Assembly (NCBI RefSeq): GCF_019636155.1
Contig: NZ_JAHBYB010000002.1
Span: 124,001-188,000, forward strand
Reading direction: 5' to 3'
Source: Brevundimonas sp.
GTDB lineage: Bacteria > Pseudomonadota > Alphaproteobacteria > Caulobacterales > Caulobacteraceae
Length of the DNA: 64,000 nucleotides
Both the position numbers and the translations under genes were made by a program. The notes beneath the pieces were generated by a model. That model was not told the DNA's origin. It did not search any database and worked only from the letters and a program-made list of their open reading frames with translations. Shown one piece after another: positions 1 to 9,350 of this stretch. Each line of letters begins with the position of its first letter. Positions within the stretch are counted from its first letter, which is position 1.

Positions 1-996
1 GATCAGTTCGTCCAGCTGGGCCAGGCCCAGCATGCCGTTGACCAGGATGACGTCCTGGGGTGCGGCCTCAAGCTGGTCGATGATGAAGGCGCGCAGGTCG
101 TCCGGCATGGAGGCCTCGATCTTGATGCGCACGACCGAGCCCAGGCGCCGCTGCTTCAGCGCCTCCTCGTATTCCAGCACCAGATCCTCGGCCTCTTCCT
201 CGACCTCGATGTCGCTGTCCCGGATCAGGCGGAACACGCCCTTGTCGAGCACCTCGAAGCCGGGGAACAGGTGGTCGATGAACAGCAGCAGCAGGGTTTC
301 CAGGGTGATGTAGCGCCTGCGCCTCGGCCGTGAACGGCCGTCCCCCGTCAGCCGCCAGAAGCGGCGCACCTGGGTCGGAACCGGCACCAGGGCGTATTGC
401 ACCCGTCCGTCCTTGATCCGCCGCAGCCGCAGCGCCAGCGAAAAGCCCAGGTTCGGCAGGAAGGGGAAGGGATGGGCCGGATCGACCGCCAGCGGCGTCA
501 GGACGGCGAACAGCTGGCTGAGGAACTCGGGCTCCAGCCGCTCGCGCTCGGTGCGGCTGACCTTGCCGATGTCGACCACCTCCATGCCGGCGGCGGACAA
601 CTCCTTGCGCAATTGGGCCCAGCGGCCCTGCTGCTGGACCATCAGGGCGCCGGCGGCGGCGTTGACCTTCTCCAGCGCCTCGGCGGGGGTCAGGCCATCG
701 GGGGAGACCACCCGCACCCGTTCGCGCACCTGGCCCTTCAGCCCGGCGACGCGGGTCATGTAGAATTCGTCCAGGTTGTTGGCCGAGATCGACAGGAACC
801 GCAGCCGCTCCAGCAGCGGGTGGTCCGGATTTCCGGCCTCCTGAAGCACCCGGGCGTTGAAGGCCAGCCAGGACAGTTCGCGGTTGAAGAACCTCTGGGG
901 CGACTCCATCAGGGCGGGGTCGGCCGTCGACTGGGCCGCGCGCGAGGAGGGAACTTCCTCGCCGGTGGTGGCGTCCGTGATGGCGGCGTCGCTCAT
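1..996 (-). CDS. ppk: Polyphosphate kinase 1, N-terminal part (cut by window edge)
   Basis: Polyphosphate kinase 1 reversibly moves the gamma phosphate of ATP onto inorganic polyphosphate. The first 332 residues are present and the frame is open to base 1. After about 30 variable residues the family's N-terminal block begins (FNRELSWLAFN at residues 37-47), followed by ERLRFLSISANNLDEFYM and, near the edge, the NGMLGLAQLDEL segment, all typical of PPK1. The catalytic histidines lie further along and are outside the window. The ATG at 994-996 is the only start that leaves a normal N-terminus. The gene follows hdaA on the same strand after 52 bp and is probably co-transcribed with it. The family call is very secure; activity cannot be judged from this part. 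Confidence 0.95.
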   Translation of the reverse strand, partial: MSDAAITDATTGEEVPSSRAAQSTADPALMESPQRFFNRELSWLAFNARVLQEAGNPDHPLLERLRFLSISANNLDEFYMTRVAGLKGQVRERVRVVSPDGLTPAEALEKVNAAAGALMVQQQGRWAQLRKELSAAGMEVVDIGKVSRTERERLEPEFLSQLFAVLTPLAVDPAHPFPFLPNLGFSLALRLRRIKDGRVQYALVPVPTQVRRFWRLTGDGRSRPRRRRYITLETLLLLFIDHLFPGFEVLDKGVFRLIRDSDIEVEEEAEDLVLEYEEALKQRRLGSVVRIKIEASMPDDLRAFIIDQLEAAPQDVILVNGMLGLAQLDELI

Positions 997-1048
997 GCGT
1001 CGGTTCTGGCGCGGTCGTGTGACAGTCGCAAGCGCGAAGGCGTGGCTG

Positions 1049-1738
1049 TCAGGCCTGCGTGTCGCGGTCGGCGGCGTCCAGCACCAGCCGCGCCGTGGCG
1101 CGGGTGACGGGGCGGGGGTCGGCGTCCAGCCGTTCGACGACCTGGGCCGCCGCCTGGGCCGAACGGTCGATGCGCCGCACCAGATAGGCGATCAGGTCGT
1201 CGGTCGGGCTGATGCTGCGTTCGGCGAAGCGGGCGCGCAGGATGGCCGACAGGATGGCGTCGTCCGGTTCGGAAATCGCCACGGCCGGGGTGGCGTCCAG
1301 CCTGGAGCGGAGATCGGGCAGGACGTGCGGCCAGAGATTCGGCGCGACCCCGGAGGCCAGCAGAAGGGCGCCGCCCGGCGCCCGCGCCAGGTTGAACAGG
1401 TGGAACAGGCTCTCGTCGTCCGCCTGGTCCGCATCATCCAGGAGGACGGGGCGGCCCTCCAGTTCCAGCGGGTCGATCAGGGCCGCCTCGACCCCGTCCA
1501 GGGCCACCGCCCCGGTCCGTTCGGCCCACAGCCGGGCCAGGTGGCTCTTGCCGCATCCGGCCGGGCCGTGCAGGGCCAGGACGGGGGTGAAGCCGTCGGG
1601 CCAGGCCGCCAGGCGCGTGACGGCGGCGCGATTGCTGTCGCTGACGACCAGATCCTCGGCCCGCGCGGGGCGGTCGGCCTGGAGCGGCAGGCGCATCTGC
1701 GGCGGCGGAACGGTTCGCGCGGACATAGTGAACGCCAT
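1049..1738 (-). CDS. hdaA: HdaA, regulatory inactivator of DnaA
   Basis: This is a 229-residue DnaA-like AAA+ protein without the DNA-binding domain. With the DnaN clamp, HdaA stimulates ATP hydrolysis by DnaA after initiation, so that replication starts once per cycle. The clamp-binding hexapeptide QMRLPL is at residues 14-19, the Walker A motif GPAGCGKS at 58-65, and a Walker B-like LLDDAD follows at about 94. An in-frame ATG-less extension to 1807 was rejected because it would put the clamp motif far from the N-terminus; ATG at 1726 is an alternative start 4 codons in. The gene precedes ppk and is divergent from aspS. A DnaA-box-like site lies about 45 bp upstream, which fits the known activation of hdaA by DnaA in Caulobacter. 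Confidence 0.9.
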   Translation of the reverse strand: MAFTMSARTVPPPQMRLPLQADRPARAEDLVVSDSNRAAVTRLAAWPDGFTPVLALHGPAGCGKSHLARLWAERTGAVALDGVEAALIDPLELEGRPVLLDDADQADDESLFHLFNLARAPGGALLLASGVAPNLWPHVLPDLRSRLDATPAVAISEPDDAILSAILRARFAERSISPTDDLIAYLVRRIDRSAQAAAQVVERLDADPRPVTRATARLVLDAADRDTQA

Positions 1739-1772
1739 ATCATCCCCGACGCCGACGGCGAGCGAGCTTCCA

Positions 1773-1789
1773 TCCACTTCGGTGGACAA
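1773..1789 (-). promoter_or_regulatory. Putative DnaA box and dyad upstream of hdaA
   Basis: On the minus strand, TTGTCCACC (1789-1781) matches the DnaA box TTATCCACA at 7 of 9 positions. It overlaps the short dyad TCCAC-N4-GTGGA at 1773-1786. The site lies 43-51 bp before the chosen hdaA start. The match is seen in the sequence; the regulatory role is inferred from Caulobacter, where DnaA activates hdaA. Confidence 0.4.
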
Positions 1790-1928
1790 GGCGCGGCAAC
1801 TGTTCAAAACCCGATTGCGCGTGCGGACCGGCCAGGGCCCGTCAGCCTTGACTTTCCGGGGCGATGATGCGCCCTTCCGCCCCTCTCAATTCCCGCCGTT
1901 TTCCGCGGCCGTTCCAGACGACATCATC

Positions 1929-3710
1929 ATGCACGCCTATCGCTCCCATACCTGCGGCGCCCTTCGTTCGAGCGACGCCGGATCGAATGTCCGGCTTTCG
2001 GGCTGGGTGCACCGCAAGCGGGACCATGGCGGCCTGCTGTTCATCGACCTGCGCGACCATTACGGCCTGACCCAACTGGTGCTGCACCCGGAAACGCCGG
2101 GATTCGCGGTGGTCGAGCGCCTGCGCGCCGAAAGCGTGATCCGCATCGACGGCGAGGTGGTCCTGCGTGAAGGCGCCACCGTCAACGCCAACCTGCCGAC
2201 CGGCGAGGTCGAGGTTCGGGTCCAGGCGGTCGAGGTTCTGTCGGAAGCCGCCGAACTGCCGCTGCCGGTGTTCGGAGAGCCGGAGTATCCCGAGGACATC
2301 CGCCTGAAGCACCGCTATCTGGACCTGCGGCGCGAGACCCTGCACCGGAACATCGTGCTGCGCTCGCGGGTGATCGATTCGATCCGCAAGCGCATGGTGG
2401 CCCAGGGCTTCCTGGAATATCAGACGCCGATCCTGACGGCCTCCAGCCCCGAGGGCGCGCGCGACTTCCTGGTGCCGTCGCGCCTGCATCCGGGCAAATT
2501 CTATGCGCTGCCGCAGGCGCCGCAGCAGTTCAAGCAACTGCTGATGGTCTCGGGCTTCGACCGCTATTTCCAGATCGCCCCCTGTTTCCGCGACGAGGAC
2601 CTGCGCGCCGACCGGTCGCTGGAATTCTATCAGCTCGACGTCGAGATGAGCTTCGTCACGCAAGAGGATGTTTTTGCGGCGATTGAGCCGGTGATGCATG
2701 GGGTGTTCGAGGAGTTCGCCGACGGCAAGGCGGTCGACGCCTATCCCTTCGTGCGCATCCCCTACCGCGAGGCGATCCGCAAATACGGCACCGACAAGCC
2801 GGACCTGCGCAACCCCATCGAGATGCAGGACGTCAGCGATCATTTCCGCGACGGCGGCTTCGGCCTGTTCAACAAGATCCTGGCGGCCGACGCCAAGAAC
2901 GCGGTCTGGGCCATTCCGGGGCCGAAGGGCGGATCGCGCGCCTTCTGCGACCGGATGAACAGCTGGGCCCAGGGCGAGGGCCAGCCGGGCCTGGGCTATA
3001 TCTTCTGGTCGGACGACCAGGGCGGGTGGGGCGGCCCCATCGCCAAGAACCTGGGCGCCGACGCGACCGACGTCCTGATGAAGGCGGTCGGCATGGGCCA
3101 GGGCGACGCCTGTTTCTTCGCCGCCGGCGACCCGGCCGTGTTCCACAAATTCGCGGGCAATGCGCGGACCAAGCTGGGCCAGGACCTGAACCTGATCGGC
3201 GACGACGCCTTCCGCTTCTGCTGGATCGTCGACTTCCCGATGTTCGAGTGGAACGAGGACGAGAAGAAGGTCGATTTCAGCCACAACCCCTTCTCCATGC
3301 CCCAGGGCGAGATGGAGGCCCTGACCACCAAGGACCCGCTGGACGTCCTGGCCTATCAGTATGACATCGTCTGCAACGGCTATGAGCTGTGCTCGGGCGC
3401 GATCCGGAACCACAAGGCCGAGATCATGCTGAAGGCCTTCGAGATCGCCGGCTATGGCGCCGAGGTGGTCGAGAGCCAGTTCGGCGGCATGCTGAACGCC
3501 TTCCGCTATGGCGCGCCGCCGCACGGGGGCCTGGCGCCGGGCATCGACCGCATCGTCATGCTGCTGGCCAACCAGACGGCGATCCGCGAGGTCATCGCCT
3601 TCCCGCTGAACCAGCAGGGCGAGGACCTGCTGATGAACGCTCCGACCGAGGCGGGCGAGCGGCAGCTGAAGGATGTCCATATCCGCACGGCCCTGCCCCT
3701 GAAGGGCTGA
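1929..3710 (+). CDS. aspS: Aspartyl-tRNA synthetase, probably non-discriminating
   Basis: This class II synthetase of 593 residues charges tRNA-Asp. The N-terminal OB-fold anticodon domain (about 1-110) is followed by the catalytic core with class II motif 2 ([11 protein letters not shown]) and motif 3 ([12 protein letters not shown]), interrupted by the bacterial GAD-type insertion. The ATG at 1929 gives the usual N-terminus [10 protein letters not shown]; longer readings are non-homologous. The anticodon domain carries the RDHGG form (H33) and a glycine at 82 (LREGATVN). Residues at these places separate non-discriminating AspRS such as that of Pseudomonas (His, Gly) from discriminating E. 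coli AspRS (Leu, Lys). This suggests that the enzyme also makes Asp-tRNA(Asn) for GatCAB, which is an inference. A TTGACT -35-like element is about 80 bp upstream, but no clear -10 was seen. Confidence 0.96.
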   Translation: MHAYRSHTCGALRSSDAGSNVRLSGWVHRKRDHGGLLFIDLRDHYGLTQLVLHPETPGFAVVERLRAESVIRIDGEVVLREGATVNANLPTGEVEVRVQAVEVLSEAAELPLPVFGEPEYPEDIRLKHRYLDLRRETLHRNIVLRSRVIDSIRKRMVAQGFLEYQTPILTASSPEGARDFLVPSRLHPGKFYALPQAPQQFKQLLMVSGFDRYFQIAPCFRDEDLRADRSLEFYQLDVEMSFVTQEDVFAAIEPVMHGVFEEFADGKAVDAYPFVRIPYREAIRKYGTDKPDLRNPIEMQDVSDHFRDGGFGLFNKILAADAKNAVWAIPGPKGGSRAFCDRMNSWAQGEGQPGLGYIFWSDDQGGWGGPIAKNLGADATDVLMKAVGMGQGDACFFAAGDPAVFHKFAGNARTKLGQDLNLIGDDAFRFCWIVDFPMFEWNEDEKKVDFSHNPFSMPQGEMEALTTKDPLDVLAYQYDIVCNGYELCSGAIRNHKAEIMLKAFEIAGYGAEVVESQFGGMLNAFRYGAPPHGGLAPGIDRIVMLLANQTAIREVIAFPLNQQGEDLLMNAPTEAGERQLKDVHIRTALPLKG

Positions 3711-3742
3711 GGCCGACGGGTCTCGTCAGGCCGGCCGAGGCG

Positions 3743-4672
3743 TCAGCGTCCGCGGTCGGACAGGACCAGGGTGCGGGGCGGGGCGGGCGGCGCCGGCGGG
3801 GCCGGACGCGCCGGGGCGATGATCTGCAGCCGGTGGCCCGAGCAGGACCGCGCCACCAGGCCGTTGGGCAGGCGAGTCGAGCTGTCGCCGCAGGCGTCGT
3901 TGACCTGACTCTGGGTCAGGCCGCGGGCGCCGCTGAGATCGGCGCGGCGGATATCGGTCCGCTCCATCGAGGCGTCAGAGAAGTCGGCGCGGTTGAAGAC
4001 GCCGCCGGCCAGCCGGGCGCTGTCCAGGGTGGCGTCACGGAACCGGGCGCGGGTGAAATCCCCCGAGGTCAGGTTGGCGGCGCTGAGATCCGAATCGCTG
4101 AAATTCGCGCCGACCGCCGTGACATTGGTCAGGGTGGCGCCGAACAGTTCGCTGTCGCTCAGGTCCGCGCGGCTGATGTCCGCACCCCGCAGATTGACCC
4201 CGCCCAGTTCGGCGTCCGACAGGTCGGCCTCGATCAGGCGCGCCCCGACGAAGGATGCGCCCTGGGCCTCGGCGCCGCGCAGGTCGGCGCGATTGAACAC
4301 CGCCCCGGCGAAATTGGCGCCGACCACGGTGACGCCGCGCAGGTCGGCGCGGGTGAAGTCGCTGCCCGAGAAGTTGGAGGCCACCAGTTCGGCGCCGCGC
4401 AGATTGGCGCCCACCAGGGTGGCGTTGACGAAGGTGGCGCCGGTGAAGGTGGCGCCGTTCAGATTGCGGCCCGACAGTTCACAGCGGTTGCACGAGCCGC
4501 CCAGGGCCACAACCCGCGCCACGTCGCGTTCCTGGAACTGGATCTCGGGCAGGCCCCACGGCCGCTCCAGGGCCTGGGCGGCGGCCGGGACGGAAACCAG
4601 GCCCAGCACGACGGCCAGCGCGGCCAGGGGCCGGCTGCACGAACGGTCGGGATTGGGGGACAGGATGCTCAC
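3743..4672 (-). CDS. Exported pentapeptide-repeat protein with paired cysteine caps (long paralogue)
   Basis: This is a 309-residue secreted protein. A signal peptide ends near AAAQA (residues 30-34). Residues about 61-255 are almost wholly pentapeptide repeats of the A(D/N)LXX kind (roughly 35-40), which fold as a right-handed quadrilateral beta helix. The helix is preceded by C61-N-R-C64 and followed by C261 and C277 in an ACGDxxTxLPxGL context; a proline-rich tail ends the protein. The downstream neighbour has the same four cysteines, with the last two also 16 residues apart. The start is the GTG at 4672-4670, with AGGG five bases upstream. Function is unknown. Pentapeptide proteins include gyrase-protecting DNA mimics, but export to the periplasm argues against that role here. 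Confidence 0.85.
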   Translation of the reverse strand: MSILSPNPDRSCSRPLAALAVVLGLVSVPAAAQALERPWGLPEIQFQERDVARVVALGGSCNRCELSGRNLNGATFTGATFVNATLVGANLRGAELVASNFSGSDFTRADLRGVTVVGANFAGAVFNRADLRGAEAQGASFVGARLIEADLSDAELGGVNLRGADISRADLSDSELFGATLTNVTAVGANFSDSDLSAANLTSGDFTRARFRDATLDSARLAGGVFNRADFSDASMERTDIRRADLSGARGLTQSQVNDACGDSSTRLPNGLVARSCSGHRLQIIAPARPAPPAPPAPPRTLVLSDRGR

Positions 4673-4731
4673 GTCGCCCTGAATGCGCCGGTCGGTCTGC
4701 AAAAACCACTTAAATTGCCGTAACCCATGCG

Positions 4732-5226
4732 TCAGCAATGGGGGATGCGCAGCCCCGGGGGCAGGGTGGTGGCCTCGTCGCCGCAGGCGGCGTTCAGCCG
4801 GGCCTGGCTCAGCCCGGTCGCCCCCACCAGCTGGGCCCCGGAGAAGTTGACGCCCGTCAGGTTGGCGCCGGCGAAGGACGATCCCTGCAGATAGGCGCCC
4901 ACGAAACTGGCGTTGGTCAGGTCGGCGCCCGAGAAGTCGGAACTGGAGAAGACGCCGCCATAGGCCTCGACATCGCGCAGGTCGGCGTTGGTGAAACGGG
5001 TGCGGTTCATGACGCTGAGGCTCAGGTCCGCCTGGCGCAGGCGGGCGCGGCCCAGGTTCAGCCCCCGCGCCTCGAGGCCGGAAAAATCGCCCTGGAACAG
5101 GTTGCAGCCGGGACAGGAGGCCCCGCGGCGCACCTGGGCGATCTGGCCGGCGTTCTGAGACAGGGCCGGCCCTGCGGCCGCGGCGACGAGGGCGACGGCG
5201 GCCAGGATTGAGGACAGGGTGCGCAT
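4732..5226 (-). CDS. Exported pentapeptide-repeat protein with paired cysteine caps (short paralogue)
   Basis: This 164-residue protein has a clear signal peptide (residues 1-23, ending ALS-Q). The mature part starts with C38-P-G-C41, continues with about 18 pentapeptide repeats, and ends with the cap ACGDEATTLPPGL and a final cysteine at residue 164. C148 and C164 are 16 apart, exactly as in the longer paralogue that follows it on the same strand. The two genes are 59 bp apart and probably arose by duplication. The ATG at 5226 places the hydrophobic segment at the N-terminus. The CxxC plus terminal cysteine pattern suggests one or two disulfides clamping the ends of the beta helix in the periplasm; that is inference. 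No function can be assigned. Confidence 0.85.
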   Translation of the reverse strand: MRTLSSILAAVALVAAAAGPALSQNAGQIAQVRRGASCPGCNLFQGDFSGLEARGLNLGRARLRQADLSLSVMNRTRFTNADLRDVEAYGGVFSSSDFSGADLTNASFVGAYLQGSSFAGANLTGVNFSGAQLVGATGLSQARLNAACGDEATTLPPGLRIPHC

Positions 5227-5300
5227 CTGTGGGGCTCCGCGCGGACCAGAAGGACGCCAGCCTAGGCGCAAAGCCGTTAACCGAGCCCTGCGACGGCGTT

Positions 5301-8045
5301 TCAGCCCTGGGCGCCCTCGGGCATGGCCGGGGCCGCCCCGCAGGTGTCGCAGATCCAGTCGCCGCCGCGCTGCTGCAAGGCGAAGTCGCCGCAGGCGGGG
5401 CAGGCGACGGCTTCGGTGGGTTCGGCCGGCGGCGGCGAGGCGTCGGACCGCTTTCCAAAGGGCAGGACGACCAGATTGTCGGGCGCCGCGCCGCGGGCGA
5501 ACCCCTTGGAGATGAAGCGCGCCGCCGGCACGGTCTCGACCTCGGGGCCTTCGCCCTCCAGAGCGCCCATGCCCTTGGCGGCCAGAGGGTCGGGATCGGC
5601 GTTGGCCAGTTCCTGCCGATCCAGGTAGCTGACCCCCAGCTCGCGGAAGATGTAGTCCAGGATCGAGGTGGCCGAACGGATGGAATCGTTGCCGGTGACC
5701 CGGCCGGCGGGCTCGAACCGGGTGAAGACGAAGGCGTCGACGAACTCGTCCAGCGGCACCCCGTATTGCAGGCCGATGCTGATGGCGATGGCGAAATTGT
5801 TCATCAGCGACCGGAAGGCGGCGCCTTCCTTGTGCATGTCGATGAAGATCTCGCCCAGTTCGCCATCGTCGTATTCGCCAGTGTGGATATAGACCTTGTG
5901 GCCGCCCACGGCCGCCTTCTGGATATAGCCCTTGCGGCGGTCTGGCAGTTTGCGGCGGGTGCGGTCGCGCTCGATGATCCGGGGCGCCGTGGCGGCCGGG
6001 GCGGGCGGCGTCGCCTGGAGGGGACGGGCCGCCGGCTCTTCAACGCGCAACAGGTCGGGCAGGAGACCCGCAGGGGGCGTCGCCCGGTGCAGGGTCGCGG
6101 CGCGGGCGCCGTCCCGTGCGGCCTGGCCCAGGCTGCGCGCCGCCTGGGCCGCCGTGGCGCGCCAGTCGAGGGAAATGGACGCCGGCGCCGGCAGGTCGCT
6201 GAAGGGCTCGGCGGCCGCGCGGGTCAGGGCCTCGATCCCGCTCAGATCGGCGAGGACGGCCTTCAGGGCCTCGGGCGCGTCGGGCCAGTCCTCCAGCCCG
6301 TCGTGGCCGAAGGCGTGGGCGGAGGCCTGGGCGATCCGGGCGTCCGAAAGGCCAAGGCGCGTCAGCAGCGACGCTGGGTCCCCTGGGTCCAGCCCCAGGA
6401 CATCGCGGATGAAACCGGGGTCGAGGACCGGCGGCGCGAAGGCCTGGTCCAGGCTCTGGACCTGATCCAGAGCCCGCTCGACCGCCTCCAGCTCGATGTC
6501 GGTGAAGCCCAGGCCGCGCAGGACGCCGTGATCCAGGCCCGGCGCCTCGGCCAGGGTGCGTCGCCCCAACACCCAGCGTTCGGCCGAAACGAGATCGCCG
6601 TCGTGGGCCCGGATCGCGCGGGCGACATCCGGGTCGAGGCGAGGCGCGATCTCGCCGTCCTCGGTCTGCCAGGCGTCGCGGGCGGCCAAGGGACCACGGC
6701 CCAGGCGCAGACGGGCTTCCGCGTCATCGACGAACAGGCCGATGGCGCCGTGGCGGGCCGCCCTGGTCTTCGCCGCCAGCAGGGACGCGGCGCGGTCGGC
6801 GAGGGGATCCGCGAGAGCTTTGGCCGCCTCGGCCCGCTGAACGGCGCGGTCGGACAGTCCGGCGGGCTCGGCCTCGGTCGCGGGGCGGATCGCCTGGGCC
6901 AGATCGGCCGATGCGGCGCGCGCGGCGCCGGCGACCAGTGCGGCCAGGGCGGCGGCGCGGGCGGGGGCCGTCTCGCCCAGGGGCAGGCATAGCCGGTCCA
7001 GGCCGCCGAGACCCAGGGCGATGGGGCGGACGGCCTCCCTGCGTCGCGCCGCCGCGCCGTCGGAGGCGAAGTCGCAGGAAAGGCTGATATCCAGGACCAC
7101 GACCCACAGCCGAACCAGGGCTTCCAGCGCCGGGCCCAGGTCGTCACCCGCCAGGGCCGCCAGACGCGGCAGGTCCAGCAGAGCCCGCGCCGCCAGGGGG
7201 GCGTCGGCCAGGGTCTCCGCATCGGCGGGATCGAAGGCGACGAGGGTCTGGGCGCCCAGGGCCGCCGTCGCGGCCATCGCCGCCTGGGGCGCGCCCGAGG
7301 CGATCAGTTCGCGGTCGGCCAGAAGGACCAGGGGATCGAAGCTGGGCTGAGGCTGGGGCGAGGCGGTCGGAACCTCTCCGGCCAGGGCGCGCAGGATGTC
7401 CGCCTCGGCGGCCCCGCAGCGACGCGCCTGGTCGACGGCGCGGGCGGCGGCGGGATTGCGGGCCGGGTCGGCGCAGTCGGTCATGGGGCCCTCGCAGCGG
7501 GCGACCGATTGGGCCACGGCGTCCAGCGCGCGAACCACGGCCCCCACGGCGCCGTCGGCGAGCCGCGCCGCCTGACGATCGGCCAGGGCCCGGTCGATGT
7601 CGCGCTGGGCCGCCGGGTCGCCCAGGTCGATCAGGCGTGGGGGCGGAGCGGGCAGGGCGGGGTCGTCGGCGATGGGGTGGACCCGCGCGCCGTCGGCGGG
7701 GCCGGCGACGGGGGCGGCCAGGCCCAGCAGGACCGAAGCCTCCAGTTCCGCCCGAAAGGTCTCGGCCTCGCGGCCGTCCAGCATGCCGATGACCCGACCC
7801 CAGGCGGCCAGCCGCGCGGCCCAGCGGCCGACGCCGCCGCCCAGAACCTGTTCGGACAGCGGCGGGGGCGCGCCCAGGGCGGGCCAGTCGCGCGGCTGGG
7901 CGTCGCCCCAGTCCAGCCAGGCCTCGACCTGGACGTCGCTCCATCCCGCGGGGGCGGTCACGGTCTCGACGCCGCCCGACCGCTCGAGGCGCCGAGGCTC
8001 CATCGGCGTCTGGGGCAGGTTGGAGAAACGGGGCGAGAAGCGCAT
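5301..8045 (-). CDS. NrdJ-like protein with degenerate catalytic barrel and intact TSCPD domain
   Basis: This 914-residue protein is collinear with B12-dependent (class II) ribonucleotide reductase NrdJ but is not a normal reductase. The N-terminus MRFSPRFS matches the NrdJ opening. Family blocks remain recognisable, for example [10 protein letters not shown] near residue 190 and [10 protein letters not shown] near 320. The catalytic signatures are gone: there is no NPCSE, no CNLASLN and no PTGTIG loop. From about residue 695 the protein becomes strongly conserved ([46 protein letters not shown]), which is the NrdJ C-terminal TSCPD region, followed by a zinc-ribbon tail with CPAC (882-885) and CDTC (899-902). 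The frame is long and unbroken, so it is a maintained pseudoenzyme rather than a decaying gene. A regulatory or scaffolding role is a guess. Confidence 0.8.
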   Translation of the reverse strand: MRFSPRFSNLPQTPMEPRRLERSGGVETVTAPAGWSDVQVEAWLDWGDAQPRDWPALGAPPPLSEQVLGGGVGRWAARLAAWGRVIGMLDGREAETFRAELEASVLLGLAAPVAGPADGARVHPIADDPALPAPPPRLIDLGDPAAQRDIDRALADRQAARLADGAVGAVVRALDAVAQSVARCEGPMTDCADPARNPAAARAVDQARRCGAAEADILRALAGEVPTASPQPQPSFDPLVLLADRELIASGAPQAAMAATAALGAQTLVAFDPADAETLADAPLAARALLDLPRLAALAGDDLGPALEALVRLWVVVLDISLSCDFASDGAAARRREAVRPIALGLGGLDRLCLPLGETAPARAAALAALVAGAARAASADLAQAIRPATEAEPAGLSDRAVQRAEAAKALADPLADRAASLLAAKTRAARHGAIGLFVDDAEARLRLGRGPLAARDAWQTEDGEIAPRLDPDVARAIRAHDGDLVSAERWVLGRRTLAEAPGLDHGVLRGLGFTDIELEAVERALDQVQSLDQAFAPPVLDPGFIRDVLGLDPGDPASLLTRLGLSDARIAQASAHAFGHDGLEDWPDAPEALKAVLADLSGIEALTRAAAEPFSDLPAPASISLDWRATAAQAARSLGQAARDGARAATLHRATPPAGLLPDLLRVEEPAARPLQATPPAPAATAPRIIERDRTRRKLPDRRKGYIQKAAVGGHKVYIHTGEYDDGELGEIFIDMHKEGAAFRSLMNNFAIAISIGLQYGVPLDEFVDAFVFTRFEPAGRVTGNDSIRSATSILDYIFRELGVSYLDRQELANADPDPLAAKGMGALEGEGPEVETVPAARFISKGFARGAAPDNLVVLPFGKRSDASPPPAEPTEAVACPACGDFALQQRGGDWICDTCGAAPAMPEGAQG

Positions 8046-8262
8046 CGGCCGGTCCGGACCTCCCTGTGGCGTCGGCGTGCGCCGAGCCTAGGACGTCCGT
8101 GGCCTTCAGACCAATAGATGTAGCGGGGTGAGGCCCAGTTACCCCCAAGATATTGGAGATACGCGTTGCGCCAGAATGCTGGACGCGAAGGCGCGCGGTT
8201 TCTATGATCCGGATGCGTCGCGCGTCTGTCGCGCGGCGGGCTTTCGCGTGGGTGTCCCGGAC

Positions 8263-8655
8263 GTGCTGAAAAAGATCTTCTCCTGGTGGAACGGCGCGAC
8301 GATCGGCGCCCTGTTCACCATCGCCAAGCGGGGCGTCCTGGTCGGGACCGACGATTTCGGCAACCGCTATTACCAGTCGCGCGACAACGTCAGCTATGAC
8401 GGCCGCCGCCGTCGCTGGGTCATCTACAATGGCTATGCCGAGGCGTCGAAGGTGCCGGCCGAATGGTTCGGCTGGCTGCACTACACCCTGGACGAGCCGC
8501 CGACCGAGGCGCCGCTGCCGCGCCGGGCATGGGAGACGGATCACCGGCCGAACCTGACTGGCACCCCGATGGCCTGGCGGCCGCAGGGTTCGCTGGCGGC
8601 CGAGGCGCGCCGTCCGGCGGCGACCGGCGACTATCAGGCCTGGACGCCGGAATGA
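8263..8655 (+). CDS. NADH:ubiquinone oxidoreductase accessory subunit, NDUFA12 family
   Basis: This 130-residue protein matches the bacterial homologue of complex I accessory subunit NDUFA12 (B17.2). Visible family features are KKIFSWWNGATIGALF at the N-terminus, the block GNRYYQSRDN, RRRWVIYNGYAEASKVPAEWFGWLH in the centre, and the end [10 protein letters not shown]. In alphaproteobacteria it is a peripheral component linked to complex I assembly. The chosen start is GTG at 8263, which gives the family N-terminus MLKKIF; GTG at 8248 in the same frame is possible, and the frame stays open to 8128 without similarity. The stop overlaps the next gene's ATG by two bases (ATGA), so the pair is translationally coupled. 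Confidence 0.85.
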   Translation: MLKKIFSWWNGATIGALFTIAKRGVLVGTDDFGNRYYQSRDNVSYDGRRRRWVIYNGYAEASKVPAEWFGWLHYTLDEPPTEAPLPRRAWETDHRPNLTGTPMAWRPQGSLAAEARRPAATGDYQAWTPE

Positions 8656-9350
8656 GGCGCCAGCGGGCCCTGTTCGTCGGCGCGGGCCTGGCCGTCATCC
8701 TGGCGGCGGGCGCCGTGGGCGCGGGCGCCCTGATGGACCTGCCGCAGGACGCCGTCCCCACCTCGCCGGACCCTATCGGCGACATCCTGAAGAACACGCC
8801 CCAGACGCCGCCTCCGCAGGCGGTCCAGCCTCAGGCGACCAGCCCGGCGGTCCGGCCTCCGGTCGAAACCGCCCCGGCCGCCGAACCGGCGCCGTCGCGT
8901 CCGGTGGTGGCGACGCCGGTCGATCCTGTCGTCGTCGCCCAGGTCGAGGAAAAGGCCGCCGCCGTCGCCGATGACGCCCAGGCCGAGGAGAAGGCCGCGC
9001 CCGCGCCGGATGGCCCGCCGGCTCGCCGCCAGAGGCGGCCCGTGGCGGTGATCCAGGCCATCGACAAGATCACGGCCGAGACCATGCAGTTCGAGGTCCA
9101 GGTCGGCGGCCGCCCCGTGCGGTTCAACAAGGCCCTGATCTTCAGCGTCCGCGCCTGCGAGGTTTCGGCGCCGGACGAACAGACCGAGGACGCCATCGCC
9201 TATGTCGATGTCGCGCTTCAGCCGCGCGGCGCCGCCGCCGGGACCGAGCCGCGCCAGATCTTCCGGGGCTGGATGTTCGCCTCTTCGCCCAGCGTGAACG
9301 GGCTGCAGCACCCGATCTATGACGCCTGGGTGGTCGGCTGTAAGGGCTGA
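8652..9350 (+). CDS. DUF2155 family envelope protein
   Basis: This 232-residue protein has an N-terminal hydrophobic segment (about 5-28, signal or anchor), a long Pro/Ala/Glu-rich linker to about residue 125, and a C-terminal DUF2155 domain. The domain begins at [16 protein letters not shown] and ends with [14 protein letters not shown] and [12 protein letters not shown], the conserved core of the family. DUF2155 proteins commonly sit beside NDUFA12 and aat in alphaproteobacteria, as here. Their role is unknown. Two cysteines (VRACEV and the penultimate region VVGCKG) could form a disulfide if the domain is periplasmic. The gene starts inside the stop of the preceding gene and ends antiparallel to the 3' end of aat, overlapping it by 34 bp. 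Confidence 0.82.
   Translation: MRRQRALFVGAGLAVILAAGAVGAGALMDLPQDAVPTSPDPIGDILKNTPQTPPPQAVQPQATSPAVRPPVETAPAAEPAPSRPVVATPVDPVVVAQVEEKAAAVADDAQAEEKAAPAPDGPPARRQRRPVAVIQAIDKITAETMQFEVQVGGRPVRFNKALIFSVRACEVSAPDEQTEDAIAYVDVALQPRGAAAGTEPRQIFRGWMFASSPSVNGLQHPIYDAWVVGCKG

Noticed and set aside
1212-1928. N-terminal extension of AspRS
   Set aside because: The frame is open to 1212 but overlaps hdaA antisense and lacks homology; AspRS starts at 1929.
1842-3680. Long open frame antisense to aspS (and similar ones opposite rne, accC, spoT, the kinase and pdhC)
   Set aside because: High-GC coding DNA leaves long open frames on the other strand. These show no family motifs, have His/Gly/Arg-rich low-complexity translation, and lie wholly over well-supported genes.
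5301-8045. Annotation as functional B12-dependent ribonucleotide reductase
   Set aside because: Only the C-terminal region and scattered blocks match; the catalytic cysteines and signature motifs are absent.
8128-8262. Coding N-terminal extension of the NDUFA12-like protein
   Set aside because: The frame is open but the added residues are unlike the family, which begins near KKIFSWWNG.
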